A stretch of DNA of 64,000 nucleotides from Anaerolineales bacterium (GCA_020060625.1 JAGUZU010000075.1:17785-81784); one strand, 5' to 3'. Counted from the stretch's first letter, positions 43,948 through 52,211 are shown. Program-made: numbers and translations. Notes: generated from the letters alone by a model not told the origin.

Positions 43948-45237
43948 ATGACAACAGCCATCAGCGTAAAAAACCTCGGCAAGCAATACAAGATCGGCGC
44001 GGCGGAGACGAAATTCCGCTACAACATGCTGCGTGACGTGATCGTGGATACGGTCTCGGCACCTATTCGTTTGGCAAAAGCGATGGTGGGCAAATCGGAC
44101 CGGCGCATGAACCAGAATTTCGTCTGGGCGTTGAAGGATGTCTCCTTCGATTTGGAGGAAGGCAAAGTCCTCGGTATTGTCGGGCGCAACGGCGCAGGCA
44201 AAAGCACCTTGCTCAAAATTCTCTCGCGCGTCACTGAACCGACTACGGGAACCGTCACCGTGCGCGGACGGGTCGGCTCGCTGCTCGAAGTGGGGACGGG
44301 CTTCCACCCCGAATTGACGGGACGCGAAAACATCTACATGAACGGCGCGATCCTCGGCATGAAGCGCGCGGAGATTGACGCAAAGTTCGATGAGATCGTG
44401 GATTTTTCCGAAGTCAGCCAGTTCATTGACACGCCTGTCAAACGTTATTCATCGGGTATGTATTTACGTTTGGCGTTCGCTGTGGCGGCTCATCTTGAAC
44501 CCGAAATCCTCGTGGTGGATGAAGTGCTGGCGGTGGGCGATGCCGAATTCCAGAAGAAATGTCTCGGCAAGATGGGTGACGTTGCCCAGCAGGGACGCAC
44601 GGTCTTGTTCGTCAGTCATAACATGTCTGCCATTCTTCGTCTTACTGAAGAAGCCATCGTCTTGAACAAAGGTCAACTCATCATGCGCGCGCCTTCACAG
44701 GAGGCGGTTGACTTTTATCTGTCCTCGGGGCAATCGCAGGCAGGCGAGCGGATGTGGGAGGCGGACGAGGTCCCGGCGGCGAGTCAGCCTTTTACGCCGA
44801 TCAGTTTGAAGGTCAGGGAAAGAGGCGGGAAGGTCGTGGATACCGTCCGCTCCACTGAACCTGTCATGATTGAGTTTGAGTACAAACTTGATTCGTCCAT
44901 CACGGGTTTGCGCGTTGGGTTGTACGTCAGCACGATGCGCGGCGAATACGTCTTTACTTCTTTCGATACGGACGACGCCGCCTTGTTCGAGAAATACGAC
45001 ACGCGCAGCGCGGGGCATTACGTCAGCCGCGCGGAATTGCCCGGCGACATTTTCAACGAAGGACGATACAGCGTGGGTGTGAACGCGAGTTCGTTCGGCG
45101 TGCGCCGCTATTTCATGGACGAGAACGCGCTCGCCTTCAACGTGGATATTTCGGGCGCGCCCGGCACGCAATGGGGCGAGCCGCGCGTGGGACCCGTGCG
45201 ACCAAGATTGAATTGGAAGATCGAGAAGATAGGTTAA
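43948..45237 (+). CDS. ABC exporter ATPase with C-terminal glycan-binding domain (Wzt-like), second system
   Basis: A 429-residue ATPase: Walker A GRNGAGKST at 79-87, GFHPELTGRENIY, signature YSSGMYLRLAF near 167-177 and Walker B ILVVDEVLAVGD. From about residue 265 the sequence (MWEADEVPAASQPFTPISLK onward) forms a beta-rich C-terminal domain unlike that of the first ATPase, as expected for a different chain end or cap. It works with the permease immediately upstream. Export is the predicted role of 43-45.2 kb. Confidence 0.93.
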   Translation: MTTAISVKNLGKQYKIGAAETKFRYNMLRDVIVDTVSAPIRLAKAMVGKSDRRMNQNFVWALKDVSFDLEEGKVLGIVGRNGAGKSTLLKILSRVTEPTTGTVTVRGRVGSLLEVGTGFHPELTGRENIYMNGAILGMKRAEIDAKFDEIVDFSEVSQFIDTPVKRYSSGMYLRLAFAVAAHLEPEILVVDEVLAVGDAEFQKKCLGKMGDVAQQGRTVLFVSHNMSAILRLTEEAIVLNKGQLIMRAPSQEAVDFYLSSGQSQAGERMWEADEVPAASQPFTPISLKVRERGGKVVDTVRSTEPVMIEFEYKLDSSITGLRVGLYVSTMRGEYVFTSFDTDDAALFEKYDTRSAGHYVSRAELPGDIFNEGRYSVGVNASSFGVRRYFMDENALAFNVDISGAPGTQWGEPRVGPVRPRLNWKIEKIG

Positions 45238-45302
45238 AGGTTACAGGTTGAAAGTTGAAGGTTTAACTTTCAATCTTCAACTTTCAACCTTCAACCTTCA
45301 CC
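45238..45302 (+). repeat. Heptamer-periodic hairpin before the capsule-type transferase
   Basis: GTTACAG, GTTGAAA, GTTGAAG on the left, then ACTTTCA, ATCTTCA, ACTTTCA, ACCTTCA, ACCTTCA on the right. Complementary halves, as in the two preceding spacers. The next ATG (45316) has no clear ribosome site. Confidence 0.9.
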
Positions 45303-45315
45303 CTGAAATCATCTT

Positions 45316-46947
45316 ATGACAAACAACCTCCGAGAACTTTTAGGCGACCTGCCCTTCACTGCTGAAATTGATTGGATGCTTCGGCACGCTTCGCGGAATC
45401 GCGCGCGCAAAGATCACTACAATCTTTCGCGTTTGCAGAAGTCGCTGCCCCCGGCGGTGGAAGCGGTGAAGCCGTTTGCGCAAAATGCCAAACGCGAAAC
45501 GCGAAACGCAAAACGCGTTTTGTTCTTTGCGACTTTGCATTATTGGATCGAGCAATCCGCTTATCTTGGATTGGCGCTTGCGGGGTTGGGACACGACGTC
45601 ACGCTGTTAACGCTGCCCTACTCCGAATGGCATAAACAGAAGGATAAGTTTACTCAACGTCAGCGGATTCTTCACACGAAGGATGCTCTTGCTTCGCTTT
45701 CGCCGTTGATCAAGCACGTTTCCATGCTCGACTTGAAACCTTCAACCTTCAACCTTCAACCTTCAAACCTTCCCCCCGCTCTTCAATCCGATATCAAGGA
45801 AGTCTCTCTGTGGGACGCGCAATACACGCTCATGCGCGAAGAGGTGGACATGAACGACCCGTCCGACCGCGCCTTGTATGATTTGCGAATCCAGCGCAAC
45901 ACCTTCGCCGCCAAAGCCGCGCTCGAATGGATGCAAACGAACAAGCCCGAAGTGGTGTTGATTCCAAACGGTTTGATTCTCGAAATGGGCATCGTCTTCC
46001 GTGTGGCGCGTCACCTCGGCATTGACGTAGTTACCTACGAGTTCAACGACCAGCGCGAACAGATCTGGCTGGCGCAAAACTCATCCATTATGCAGCAAGA
46101 GACGGATTATTTGGTGGATGCGCGTTGCCAATTACCAATTACCGATTCCATGTTCGAGCGAGTCGCGGATTTGGAAAACGCCCGTCGCGGCGCAAGAGTT
46201 TGGGGCAAGTCCAAACGACTTTGGCAATATGTCTCTTCGCAAGGAGCAGACGCAACACGCAACACGCTCCATTTGGATAACCGCCCCATTGTCATGCTCG
46301 CCGCGAACGTACTCGGTGACAGCCTGACTCTCGGACGCGATATCTTCGCCTCTTCCATGACCGAATGGATCACGAAGACCGTGCAGTATTTTGCCAGGCG
46401 GACGGATGTGCAATTGGTCATCCGCGTGCATCCGGGCGAGAAACTGGTGCCGCAGGCAAAATCCATGGGGACGGTGGTGAAAGAGGCATTGCCTGAAATC
46501 CCCAGCCATATTCACGTCATCGGCGCGGAGGATAAGATCAATACCTACGATTTGATCGAGATCGCCGATGTCGGCTTGGCGTACACGACCACTGTCGGTC
46601 TCGAAACCGCGATGAACGGACGCCCTGTCATTTCGTGCGGGCAGACCCATTATCGCGGACGGGGCATCACCATTGACCCGAGCACGTGGGATGAATATTA
46701 CGCCGCGCTCGAAAAAGTGCTGGGCGATATTCCTGCTCATCAAATGAACGAAAAGCAGATCGAGTTCGCCTGGAATTATGCCTACCGATTCTTCTTTGAG
46801 TATCCGCGTCCCTTCCCCTGGCGTCTCATGAATTTCTGGGACGACCTCGAAGTTTGGTCCCTCGAAAAAGTGTTGAGCGATGAAGGCATGGCGCAGTTCA
46901 AAGATACGTTCGGCTTTTTGGTGGGCGAGCCGTTTACTTGGAAGTGA
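45316..46947 (+). CDS. Capsule-polysaccharide-type transferase with several repeat-derived insertions
   Basis: The 543-residue protein has a GT-B-like donor half: VMLAANVLGDSLTLGRD, LVIRVHPGEKLVP, HVIGAEDKINTYDLIEIADV and YTTTVGLETAMNGRPVI, similar to KpsS/KpsC-like and CDP-glycerol-type transferases. Four stretches are encoded by heptamer runs: QNAKRETRNAKR (about 55-66), LKPSTFNLQPSN (about 140-151), CQLPITDS and DATRNT. They lie between conserved blocks, so the enzyme may still be active. It is probably a chain initiator or extender for the glycan exported by the upstream transporter. Confidence 0.78.
   Translation: MTNNLRELLGDLPFTAEIDWMLRHASRNRARKDHYNLSRLQKSLPPAVEAVKPFAQNAKRETRNAKRVLFFATLHYWIEQSAYLGLALAGLGHDVTLLTLPYSEWHKQKDKFTQRQRILHTKDALASLSPLIKHVSMLDLKPSTFNLQPSNLPPALQSDIKEVSLWDAQYTLMREEVDMNDPSDRALYDLRIQRNTFAAKAALEWMQTNKPEVVLIPNGLILEMGIVFRVARHLGIDVVTYEFNDQREQIWLAQNSSIMQQETDYLVDARCQLPITDSMFERVADLENARRGARVWGKSKRLWQYVSSQGADATRNTLHLDNRPIVMLAANVLGDSLTLGRDIFASSMTEWITKTVQYFARRTDVQLVIRVHPGEKLVPQAKSMGTVVKEALPEIPSHIHVIGAEDKINTYDLIEIADVGLAYTTTVGLETAMNGRPVISCGQTHYRGRGITIDPSTWDEYYAALEKVLGDIPAHQMNEKQIEFAWNYAYRFFFEYPRPFPWRLMNFWDDLEVWSLEKVLSDEGMAQFKDTFGFLVGEPFTWK
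45475..45525 (+). repeat. In-frame heptamer repeat, CAAAACG/CGAAACG type
   Basis: Units near CGAAACG and CAAAACG encode QNAKRETRNAKR in the capsule-type transferase. It is the reverse complement of the run in the GT2 gene at 24411-24452. Confidence 0.82.
45731..45771 (+). repeat. In-frame heptamer repeat, AACCTTC type
   Basis: Four to five AACCTTC units encode LKPSTFNLQPSN, nearly the same peptide as the insertion in the fucose-synthase-like gene at 42112. Confidence 0.88.
46125..46149 (+). repeat. In-frame heptamer repeat, CCAATTA type
   Basis: CCAATTA, CCAATTA, CCGATTC at 7-base steps inside the capsule-type transferase, encoding CQLPITDS. A shorter run of CGCAACA units follows at 46251-46268 in the same gene. 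Confidence 0.7.
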
Positions 46948-46960
46948 CCCTCACCCCCGT

Positions 46961-46983
46961 CCCCTCTCCCAAAGGGAGAGGGG
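46961..46983. repeat. Perfect hairpin overlapping a ribosome binding site
   Basis: CCCCTCTCCC-AAA-GGGAGAGGGG, a 10-base perfect stem with a 3-base loop. The right arm continues into GGGGGAG, the likely ribosome site of ATG 46993, so the fold could hide it. No T-run follows, so it is a poor intrinsic terminator. Similar hairpins are common dispersed repeats in environmental bacterial genomes. Confidence 0.8.
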
Positions 46984-46992
46984 GGAGTTAAT

Positions 46993-47811
46993 ATGACCGA
47001 CACCAAACAAAAAGTCCGCGAGTTTTACGATGAGATCGGCTGGATGCAGGAGGAGAACGGGCATTACCAAAACGCCCGTTACGAAGACCTGCGTCCCGTT
47101 TCGCGCGACTACATCCACAAGACGCGCCTGCGCGTGCTGAATGGACTCATCCCGACCGGGCGCTTCATGCTGGACGCCGGGTCTGGTCCTGTCCAGTATG
47201 AAGAGTACAAGACCTATTCTGCGGGCTATCAAAAGCGTATCTGCTTGGATATTTCCATTCAAGCCTTGCGCGAGGCGCGGACTCGCATTGGCGACCACGG
47301 ACTGTTCGTCGTCGGCGACCTCGCCAATCTCCCGTTCAAGAATGAGGCGTTCGACGGCGCGGTTTCCATGCACGCGATTCATCATCTGGCTTTGCCAGAA
47401 CATCCGCGCGCGTATGCCGAAATCCACCGTGTCCTCGCGCCGGGGCGGACTGCCGCCATCGTCAATGGCTGGCATAATCCGCTGTTGATCCGCATGGCGG
47501 AGCCGCTCATCGGCTTGATGCGCAAACTGTCTGGTCGCGCCGAAAAGAAAAAGAAGGAATGGCTCAACGAAGAAGACCCTGCCGGTACCTTCGTCCAGAA
47601 GATGACGCCCGAATGGCTTAAAAAAGAAATCGGCTCGCAGATGACGATTGAAATCAAACCCTGGCGCAGCATGAGCACGCGCATCATGCGCTGGTTCGTG
47701 CGCCCCTTCGGCGGGCGGACTTTCCTGCGCTTCGTCTTCTGGCTGGAAGGTGTCTTTCCAAGGTTCTTTGCCGAAAATGGGCAGTATCCGTTGATCGTGG
47801 TGAAAAAGTAG
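46993..47811 (+). CDS. SAM-dependent methyltransferase
   Basis: The 272-residue protein has FMLDAGSGPVQYEEY (motif I variant), ICLDISIQALREARTRI, LPFKNEAFDGAVSMHAIHHL and RVLAPGRTAAIVNGW, a Methyltransf_11 layout. The C-terminal region carries a hydrophobic and basic stretch (FGGRTFLRFVFWLEGVFPRFF) that may contact the membrane. Its ribosome site GGGGGAG lies in a hairpin. It could methylate a glycan end; end methylation is a known export signal in ABC-dependent systems, and the second exporter is encoded just upstream. Confidence 0.85.
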   Translation: MTDTKQKVREFYDEIGWMQEENGHYQNARYEDLRPVSRDYIHKTRLRVLNGLIPTGRFMLDAGSGPVQYEEYKTYSAGYQKRICLDISIQALREARTRIGDHGLFVVGDLANLPFKNEAFDGAVSMHAIHHLALPEHPRAYAEIHRVLAPGRTAAIVNGWHNPLLIRMAEPLIGLMRKLSGRAEKKKKEWLNEEDPAGTFVQKMTPEWLKKEIGSQMTIEIKPWRSMSTRIMRWFVRPFGGRTFLRFVFWLEGVFPRFFAENGQYPLIVVKK

Positions 47812-47815
47812 CCAT

Positions 47816-47883
47816 GTCATGCTGAGCGGAGCGAAGCATCTCTACGCCAATGGTAGAGACCCTTCGCTGGCGCTCGGGGTGAC
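47816..47883. repeat. REP-like hairpin repeat, copy 2
   Basis: Same family as 11872-11939: GTCATGCTGAGCGGAGCGAAG pairs with CTTCGCTGGCGCTCGGGGTGAC around inner CTCTAC/GTAGAG arms. It begins 5 bases after the methyltransferase stop and ends 17 bases before the next start. Confidence 0.9.
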
Positions 47884-47900
47884 ATAATAAAGCATATAAA

Positions 47901-49928
47901 ATGTTCTGGAAAAAGAAACCGTTTCCCGAAATCCTCTTCCTTCTCCTCATCTCCGCCGTTGTGTATTTGCCGCACATCGGCAGTTTGACATATTTCAAAG
48001 ACGATTGGTATTACGTCTATGACGGGATGCTCGGCGGCGCGAAGGTCTTTCACGAGATGTTCCGCATTGACCGCCCCGCGCGCGGATTTTTATTCGAGTG
48101 GTATTATGCGCTGTTCGGTCCCAACCCGCTGCCGTGGCATTTGGGCGCTTTCTTTTGGCGGGCGGCAGCCGCCATTGGCGCGTTGTGGATTTTCAATATT
48201 CTTTGGAAAGAGAATCGAAAATTCAATTTCATCGCCGCGCTTTTATTTGCGATCTACCCCGGCTACTTCTGGTGGGTCAGCGCCATCGAGTACCAACCGA
48301 TGATCGCCAGCCTCGCGTTGCAGGTAATCTCGATTGCGTTCACCCTCAAATCCATTCAATCGCAAAATCGAGTTTCAAAAATCGCCTATCTTGTCGGCGC
48401 GATTCTCACAGGCTGGACTTATATCGCCCTTGTGGATTACGCCATCGGGATGGAAGCGTTTCGCTTTATTGCGGTGTATGTACTCGTAAATCGAAAAACG
48501 CAAAACGCATTTGGAAAACGCCTGCTTGCCGCAGTCAAAGCCTGGGCGTGGATACTGCTTGTCCCGCTTGGAATCATCATCTGGCGTGTCTTCTTCTTCA
48601 CCAACGAACGCAAGGCGACGGACGTCGGCGGTCAGTTGAGCGTGTTTTTCAGCAACCCGGTTGGGACGACGATTGACTGGCTGTTTCAAACTTACAACAG
48701 CGTGTTGAACCTCAGCGTGCTGGCATGGCTTGATCAATTCCCGGCGTTTGTTCAGTCCATGCGGTTGCGCGATCTTGCGTTTGGCGTTTTGCTCGCTGCG
48801 TTTGTGATTCTGCTTGCGGCTCTTGCGGAGAGACGAATCAGACTGGCGGCGGAATCGAAGGATTGGGATGGCGGGCAGGATCGGGTCGGGGAGGAGGCGC
48901 TTCTGCTCGGCGGGCTGGGGATGGTCTTCGGAGTCCTGCCGGTCGTCATGGCGAATCGTTATGTCAATATCACCGGCTTCTCGCACTATGGTTTGCCCGC
49001 ATCCATTGCCGCCGCGCTTTTCATGGCGGGCTTTCTGTTTTCGCTTTCGGCAGGGCGCGCCCGCTCTCTTGTGTTGTATGTGTTGATTGGGTTTGCATCC
49101 CTCGCGCATCATGGAATCGCGGTGAATGCGGTGACGGAAGAGACTGCTTTGCAAAAGTTTTGGCGGCAGGTCAGTTGGCGCGCTCCGGCTCTGCGCGAAG
49201 GGACGACGCTTGTGATCCATTACCCGTTGTATGGCATGGGCGACGGCGGTTATGGCTTGATGGAAGCGGCGAATGTGATTTACTTCCCGGATTTTACGGG
49301 CGAGATACCCGTTCATTATCCGCTGGCGGGACTCACCCTGAACGATGAAAACATACCGGATATTCTGGAGGGGCAAGCCTACAAGCAGACCCAATATCGC
49401 AGTCACACCGTTGACTTTGATTACGGAAACCTGCTCGTCATCAGCCAGCCGACGTTGGGATCCTGCGTGCATGTCATGGATGGCGCGCAGCCGTTGATCT
49501 CGATGTATGATCCTGTGAATATGTCGCTCGCCGCGCCGTCCTCACGCATCGAAAACGTAATTGTGGATGTTGAACATGCCTCGCCGCCTGTTTACATTTT
49601 CGGTGAAGAACCCGAACGCGGCTGGTGTTATTACTTCCAAAAAGCGGACCTGGCGGCGCAGATGGGCGATTGGGAAAAGGCGGCGTCGTTGGGCGAAGAG
49701 GCGATTGGTTTGGAACTCAGTCCCGAAGACCGCGTCGAGTGGATGCCGTTTTTAAAGGCGTACGCCATTACCGGAAATGCGGAGCGTTTGAATGGGCTTG
49801 CAAAGCGAATTGTCGGCGACAGGTCGTTGCGTTTGCAGGCGTGTGAAATGTTGAGCAATATCCAGCAGCCGTTGAGTGAAGATGTCAAACGGGTTGTTGA
49901 TAGAGACTATTGTAAAAATTCGGAGTAA
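47901..49928 (+). CDS. Polytopic membrane protein, GT-C-like
   Basis: A 675-residue protein with about twelve hydrophobic segments up to residue 400 and a soluble C-terminal domain of 250 residues ending in a helical, TPR-like stretch (DWEKAASLGEEAIGLELSPE). The first loop has YFKDDWYYVYDG, an acidic pair in the place used by GT-C enzymes for lipid-linked donors. VNRKTQNAFGKRLL (about 196-209) is encoded by a short heptamer run. No known family is assigned with confidence; it probably acts outside the membrane on the exported glycan or on proteins. Confidence 0.65.
   Translation: MFWKKKPFPEILFLLLISAVVYLPHIGSLTYFKDDWYYVYDGMLGGAKVFHEMFRIDRPARGFLFEWYYALFGPNPLPWHLGAFFWRAAAAIGALWIFNILWKENRKFNFIAALLFAIYPGYFWWVSAIEYQPMIASLALQVISIAFTLKSIQSQNRVSKIAYLVGAILTGWTYIALVDYAIGMEAFRFIAVYVLVNRKTQNAFGKRLLAAVKAWAWILLVPLGIIIWRVFFFTNERKATDVGGQLSVFFSNPVGTTIDWLFQTYNSVLNLSVLAWLDQFPAFVQSMRLRDLAFGVLLAAFVILLAALAERRIRLAAESKDWDGGQDRVGEEALLLGGLGMVFGVLPVVMANRYVNITGFSHYGLPASIAAALFMAGFLFSLSAGRARSLVLYVLIGFASLAHHGIAVNAVTEETALQKFWRQVSWRAPALREGTTLVIHYPLYGMGDGGYGLMEAANVIYFPDFTGEIPVHYPLAGLTLNDENIPDILEGQAYKQTQYRSHTVDFDYGNLLVISQPTLGSCVHVMDGAQPLISMYDPVNMSLAAPSSRIENVIVDVEHASPPVYIFGEEPERGWCYYFQKADLAAQMGDWEKAASLGEEAIGLELSPEDRVEWMPFLKAYAITGNAERLNGLAKRIVGDRSLRLQACEMLSNIQQPLSEDVKRVVDRDYCKNSE
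48488..48522 (+). repeat. In-frame heptamer repeat, CAAAACG type
   Basis: AAAAACG, CAAAACG, CATTTGG, AAAACGC encode KTQNAFGKR in a cytoplasmic loop of the GT-C-like protein. Confidence 0.65.
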
Positions 49929-49951
49929 ACTCTGTAAAGATTAACTCCTTT

Positions 49952-50040
49952 TCGGACACGGAAACACGGAACGCGCTGAAATTCACGGAAAAACCCTTTT
50001 TGTCTTTTCCGTGTTGTCCGTAAAATCCGTGCGTAAAAAG
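49952..50040. repeat. Inverted repeat of CACGGAA/TTCCGTG units
   Basis: CGGACACGGAAACACGG on the left and TTTTCCGTGTTGTCCG on the right form a bulged stem; further CACGGAA and ATCCGTG units extend both arms at 7-8 base steps. It fills the spacer between the GT-C-like gene and the PseB-like gene and ends about 11 bases before the ribosome site AGGAG of the latter. Confidence 0.82.
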
Positions 50041-50060
50041 GAATGTTGACAGGAGATTTC

Positions 50061-51071
50061 ATGGACTGGAAAAATCAAGTTGTGCTTGTCACGGGCGGCA
50101 CGGGGTCATTCGGCAAGAAGTTTACGCGGATTCTGCTGGATGATAAGCAGCCGAAGAAGGTCATTATTTTCAGCCGCGATGAGTTGAAACAGCACGAAAT
50201 GCAGGTGGGCGGATTCAATGACCCGCGCCTGCGCTATTTCATCGGCGATGTGCGCGACCGGGAACGACTCGTCCGCGCAATGCATGGCGTGGACGTTGTC
50301 GTCCATGCGGCGGCGCTCAAGCAGGTTCCAGCCTGCGAATACAACCCGATGGAAGCCATCAAGACCAATATTATGGGTACGGCGAACGTCGTCGAAGCGG
50401 CGCTGGATGCGGGCGTGAAGAAGGTGCTCACCGTCAGCACCGATAAAGCCGTCAGCCCGGCAAATTTATATGGCGCCACCAAACTCGCGGCGGAGAAGTT
50501 AACGATTCAGAGTAATGCCTATGCCGGGGGAACAGCAACCAGATTTTCCTGCGTCCGATACGGGAACGTCGTCGGCAGCCGCGGCTCGGTGGTGCCGCTG
50601 TTCCTCAAACAAAGGTCGAATGGCAAAGTCACCATCACAGACGAGCGCATGACGCGCTTCTGGCTTTCGCTGGAGCAAGGTGTGCGTTTCGTCATCACCT
50701 GCATCGAGCAGATGGAAGGCGGCGAGGTCTTTGTGCCGAAGATTCCCAGCACCAAAGTGACCGACCTTGCCCACGCCGTTGCGCCTGAAGCAAATCTTGA
50801 GATCATCGGCATCCGTCCCGGCGAGAAACTGCACGAGATGCTCATTTCGGAGGACGAGGCTCGTCACACAATTGAATTGGAGAAAATGTTTGTCGTTCAG
50901 CCTGCCGAAGCGACGTGGTTCGGTTATTCATGGCGGGATAAGGGCAAAATGCTTCCCGAAGGTTTTTACTATTCGAGCGACAACAACACCGAGTGGCTCG
51001 ACGTGGAAGGCATTAAGAAGTACATATCACCGTTTGAAGAACTTTTCGCGCAGGGCAAACTTGAAGGATAG
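50061..51071 (+). CDS. UDP-GlcNAc 4,6-dehydratase, inverting (PseB/FnlA-like)
   Basis: First step of pseudaminate or fucosamine-type synthesis: converts UDP-GlcNAc to a 4-keto-6-deoxy sugar. ATG 50061 follows AGGAGATTTC, better than the upstream in-frame ATG at 50043, and gives 336 residues, the usual PseB length. Motifs: TGGTGSFGKKF (about 11-21), FSRDELKQHEM, AALKQVPACEYNP, STDKAVSPANLYGATKLAAE and CVRYGNVVGSRGSV; the STDKA/YGATK pair is the active site. It is followed by an RmlD-like reductase. A PseC aminotransferase is not seen in the window. Confidence 0.92.
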   Translation: MDWKNQVVLVTGGTGSFGKKFTRILLDDKQPKKVIIFSRDELKQHEMQVGGFNDPRLRYFIGDVRDRERLVRAMHGVDVVVHAAALKQVPACEYNPMEAIKTNIMGTANVVEAALDAGVKKVLTVSTDKAVSPANLYGATKLAAEKLTIQSNAYAGGTATRFSCVRYGNVVGSRGSVVPLFLKQRSNGKVTITDERMTRFWLSLEQGVRFVITCIEQMEGGEVFVPKIPSTKVTDLAHAVAPEANLEIIGIRPGEKLHEMLISEDEARHTIELEKMFVVQPAEATWFGYSWRDKGKMLPEGFYYSSDNNTEWLDVEGIKKYISPFEELFAQGKLEG

Positions 51072-51140
51072 TTCGTGGGTTGAAGGTCACAGGTTTAGGG
51101 TTTCAAGTTTTTTCGACCTGCAACTTTCAACCTTCAATAT
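51072..51140 (+). repeat. Heptamer-periodic hairpin before the RmlD-like gene
   Basis: GTTGAAG, GTCACAG, GTTTAGG, GTTTCAA on the left; GACCTGC, AACTTTC, AACCTTC on the right. It ends 12 bases before ATG 51152, whose weak ribosome site GGAA lies just after the array. Confidence 0.88.
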
Positions 51141-51151
51141 GGAACCCGACT

Positions 51152-52069
51152 ATGAAACTTCTCTTAACTGGCGTCAGCGGATTGCTCGGACTCAACTTCG
51201 CGCAGGAGATGATGGACGAGCACGAAATCATTGGCGTGGATCGCGGCAAGCTGGTCAATGCGCCGTTCAAGATTTTGAAACATGACCTGCTCGATGCGGG
51301 CGCCGTGGAATCGATCCTCGACGCGGCGCAGCCCGACTGGCTGGTCAACTGCGCCGCGCTTGCCGACCTCGACACCTGCGAGGAGAACCCCGACCTTGCC
51401 AAACGCCTGAACACAGACCTGCCCCGCCAACTGGCGCGCGCCTGCAAGGAACGGAATATTTCCCTCGTTCACATCTCCACCGATGCAGTTTTCGACGGCG
51501 AGAAGGACGGTTTCTATACCGAAGAGGACAAGCCCAATCCGCTCGGCGTGTACGCCAAAACCAAGATGGAAGGCGAATGGGCGGCGCTGACGGAAAACCC
51601 CAGCGCCATCGTGGCGCGCGTCAACTTTTACGGCTGGAGCCTGAGCGGCAGGCGCAGTCTCGCCGAATTTTTCTTCAACAACCTGACCAAAAGCAAAAGC
51701 ATGAGCGGCTTCACCGACGTCACCTTTTGCCCAATGCTTGCGAACCACACCGCCCGCCTTCTCGTCAAGATGTTGAAGCGCGGGTTGGGCGGTCTGTATC
51801 ATGTGGTTGGTCCGCAAGCCATGAGCAAGTACCAGTTCGGCGTGGAGATCGCCCGCAAATTCAGCCTGCGCGAAGGCGACATCACCCCCAAATCCATCAG
51901 TTTTTCCGGCTTGGTCGCGAAGCGTTCCAACAACTTGTGGCTTTCCACCCACAAGTTGTCCACAGATCTGGGCGAGGATTTGCCCGAGTTTTCCACCGGT
52001 TTGGACGAGTTTTACACACAATACCAGCAGGGCTATCCACAGAAAATACGCAGTTATCAACAGATTTGA
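51152..52069 (+). CDS. dTDP-4-dehydrorhamnose reductase-like SDR (RmlD-like)
   Basis: The 305-residue protein from ATG 51152 has LLTGVSGLLGLNFAQ (about 3-17), DWLVNCAALADLDTCE, STDAVFDGEKDGFYTEEDKPNPLGVYAKTKMEGE with catalytic Tyr and Lys, and VARVNFYGWS. This is the RmlD/MAT2B pattern. It may reduce the keto-sugar made by the PseB-like enzyme upstream (as in FnlB/WbjC) rather than make dTDP-rhamnose, because no RmlA-C genes are present. The last 100 bases of the gene overlap the first DnaA-box-like sites. Confidence 0.87.
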   Translation: MKLLLTGVSGLLGLNFAQEMMDEHEIIGVDRGKLVNAPFKILKHDLLDAGAVESILDAAQPDWLVNCAALADLDTCEENPDLAKRLNTDLPRQLARACKERNISLVHISTDAVFDGEKDGFYTEEDKPNPLGVYAKTKMEGEWAALTENPSAIVARVNFYGWSLSGRRSLAEFFFNNLTKSKSMSGFTDVTFCPMLANHTARLLVKMLKRGLGGLYHVVGPQAMSKYQFGVEIARKFSLREGDITPKSISFSGLVAKRSNNLWLSTHKLSTDLGEDLPEFSTGLDEFYTQYQQGYPQKIRSYQQI

Positions 52070-52211
52070 CCTGTTCAGCCAGTCCACCGACTTCACTTAT
52101 CCACACATGGAAGGCAGAAAGCCGGCTTTTTTCCACCAAAATCCCGCTCGTTTCTCGCAGAAATCGCCACCTTGTCCATAGTTATCCACAGTTTTTAACC
52201 AGTTATCCACA
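51956..52211 (+). other. Cluster of DnaA-box-like 9-mers
   Basis: Within 256 bases and all on the + strand there are three perfect TTATCCACA sites (52097-52105, 52182-52190, 52203-52211) and three one-mismatch sites: TTGTCCACA (51956), CTATCCACA (52033) and TTATCAACA (52054). TTGTCCATA at 52172 is weaker. It covers the end of the RmlD-like gene and the spacer of about 150 bases to the DUF4260 gene. No dnaA, dnaN or AT-rich unwinding element is next to it, so a DnaA-titration or regulatory role is more likely than the main origin. Confidence 0.65.

Noticed and set aside
46961..46983. The CCCCTCTCCC hairpin as an intrinsic terminator
   Set aside because: No T-run follows and the right arm merges with the next ribosome site; more likely a dispersed hairpin.
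48375..49472. A 365-residue open frame on the reverse strand
   Set aside because: It is antisense to the GT-C-like membrane protein; the composition is very rich in His, Arg and Gln and no motif is seen.
51956..52211. The DnaA-box cluster as the chromosomal origin oriC
   Set aside because: No dnaA, dnaN, gyrase genes or AT-rich unwinding repeat adjoin it; kept only as a DnaA-box cluster of unknown role.
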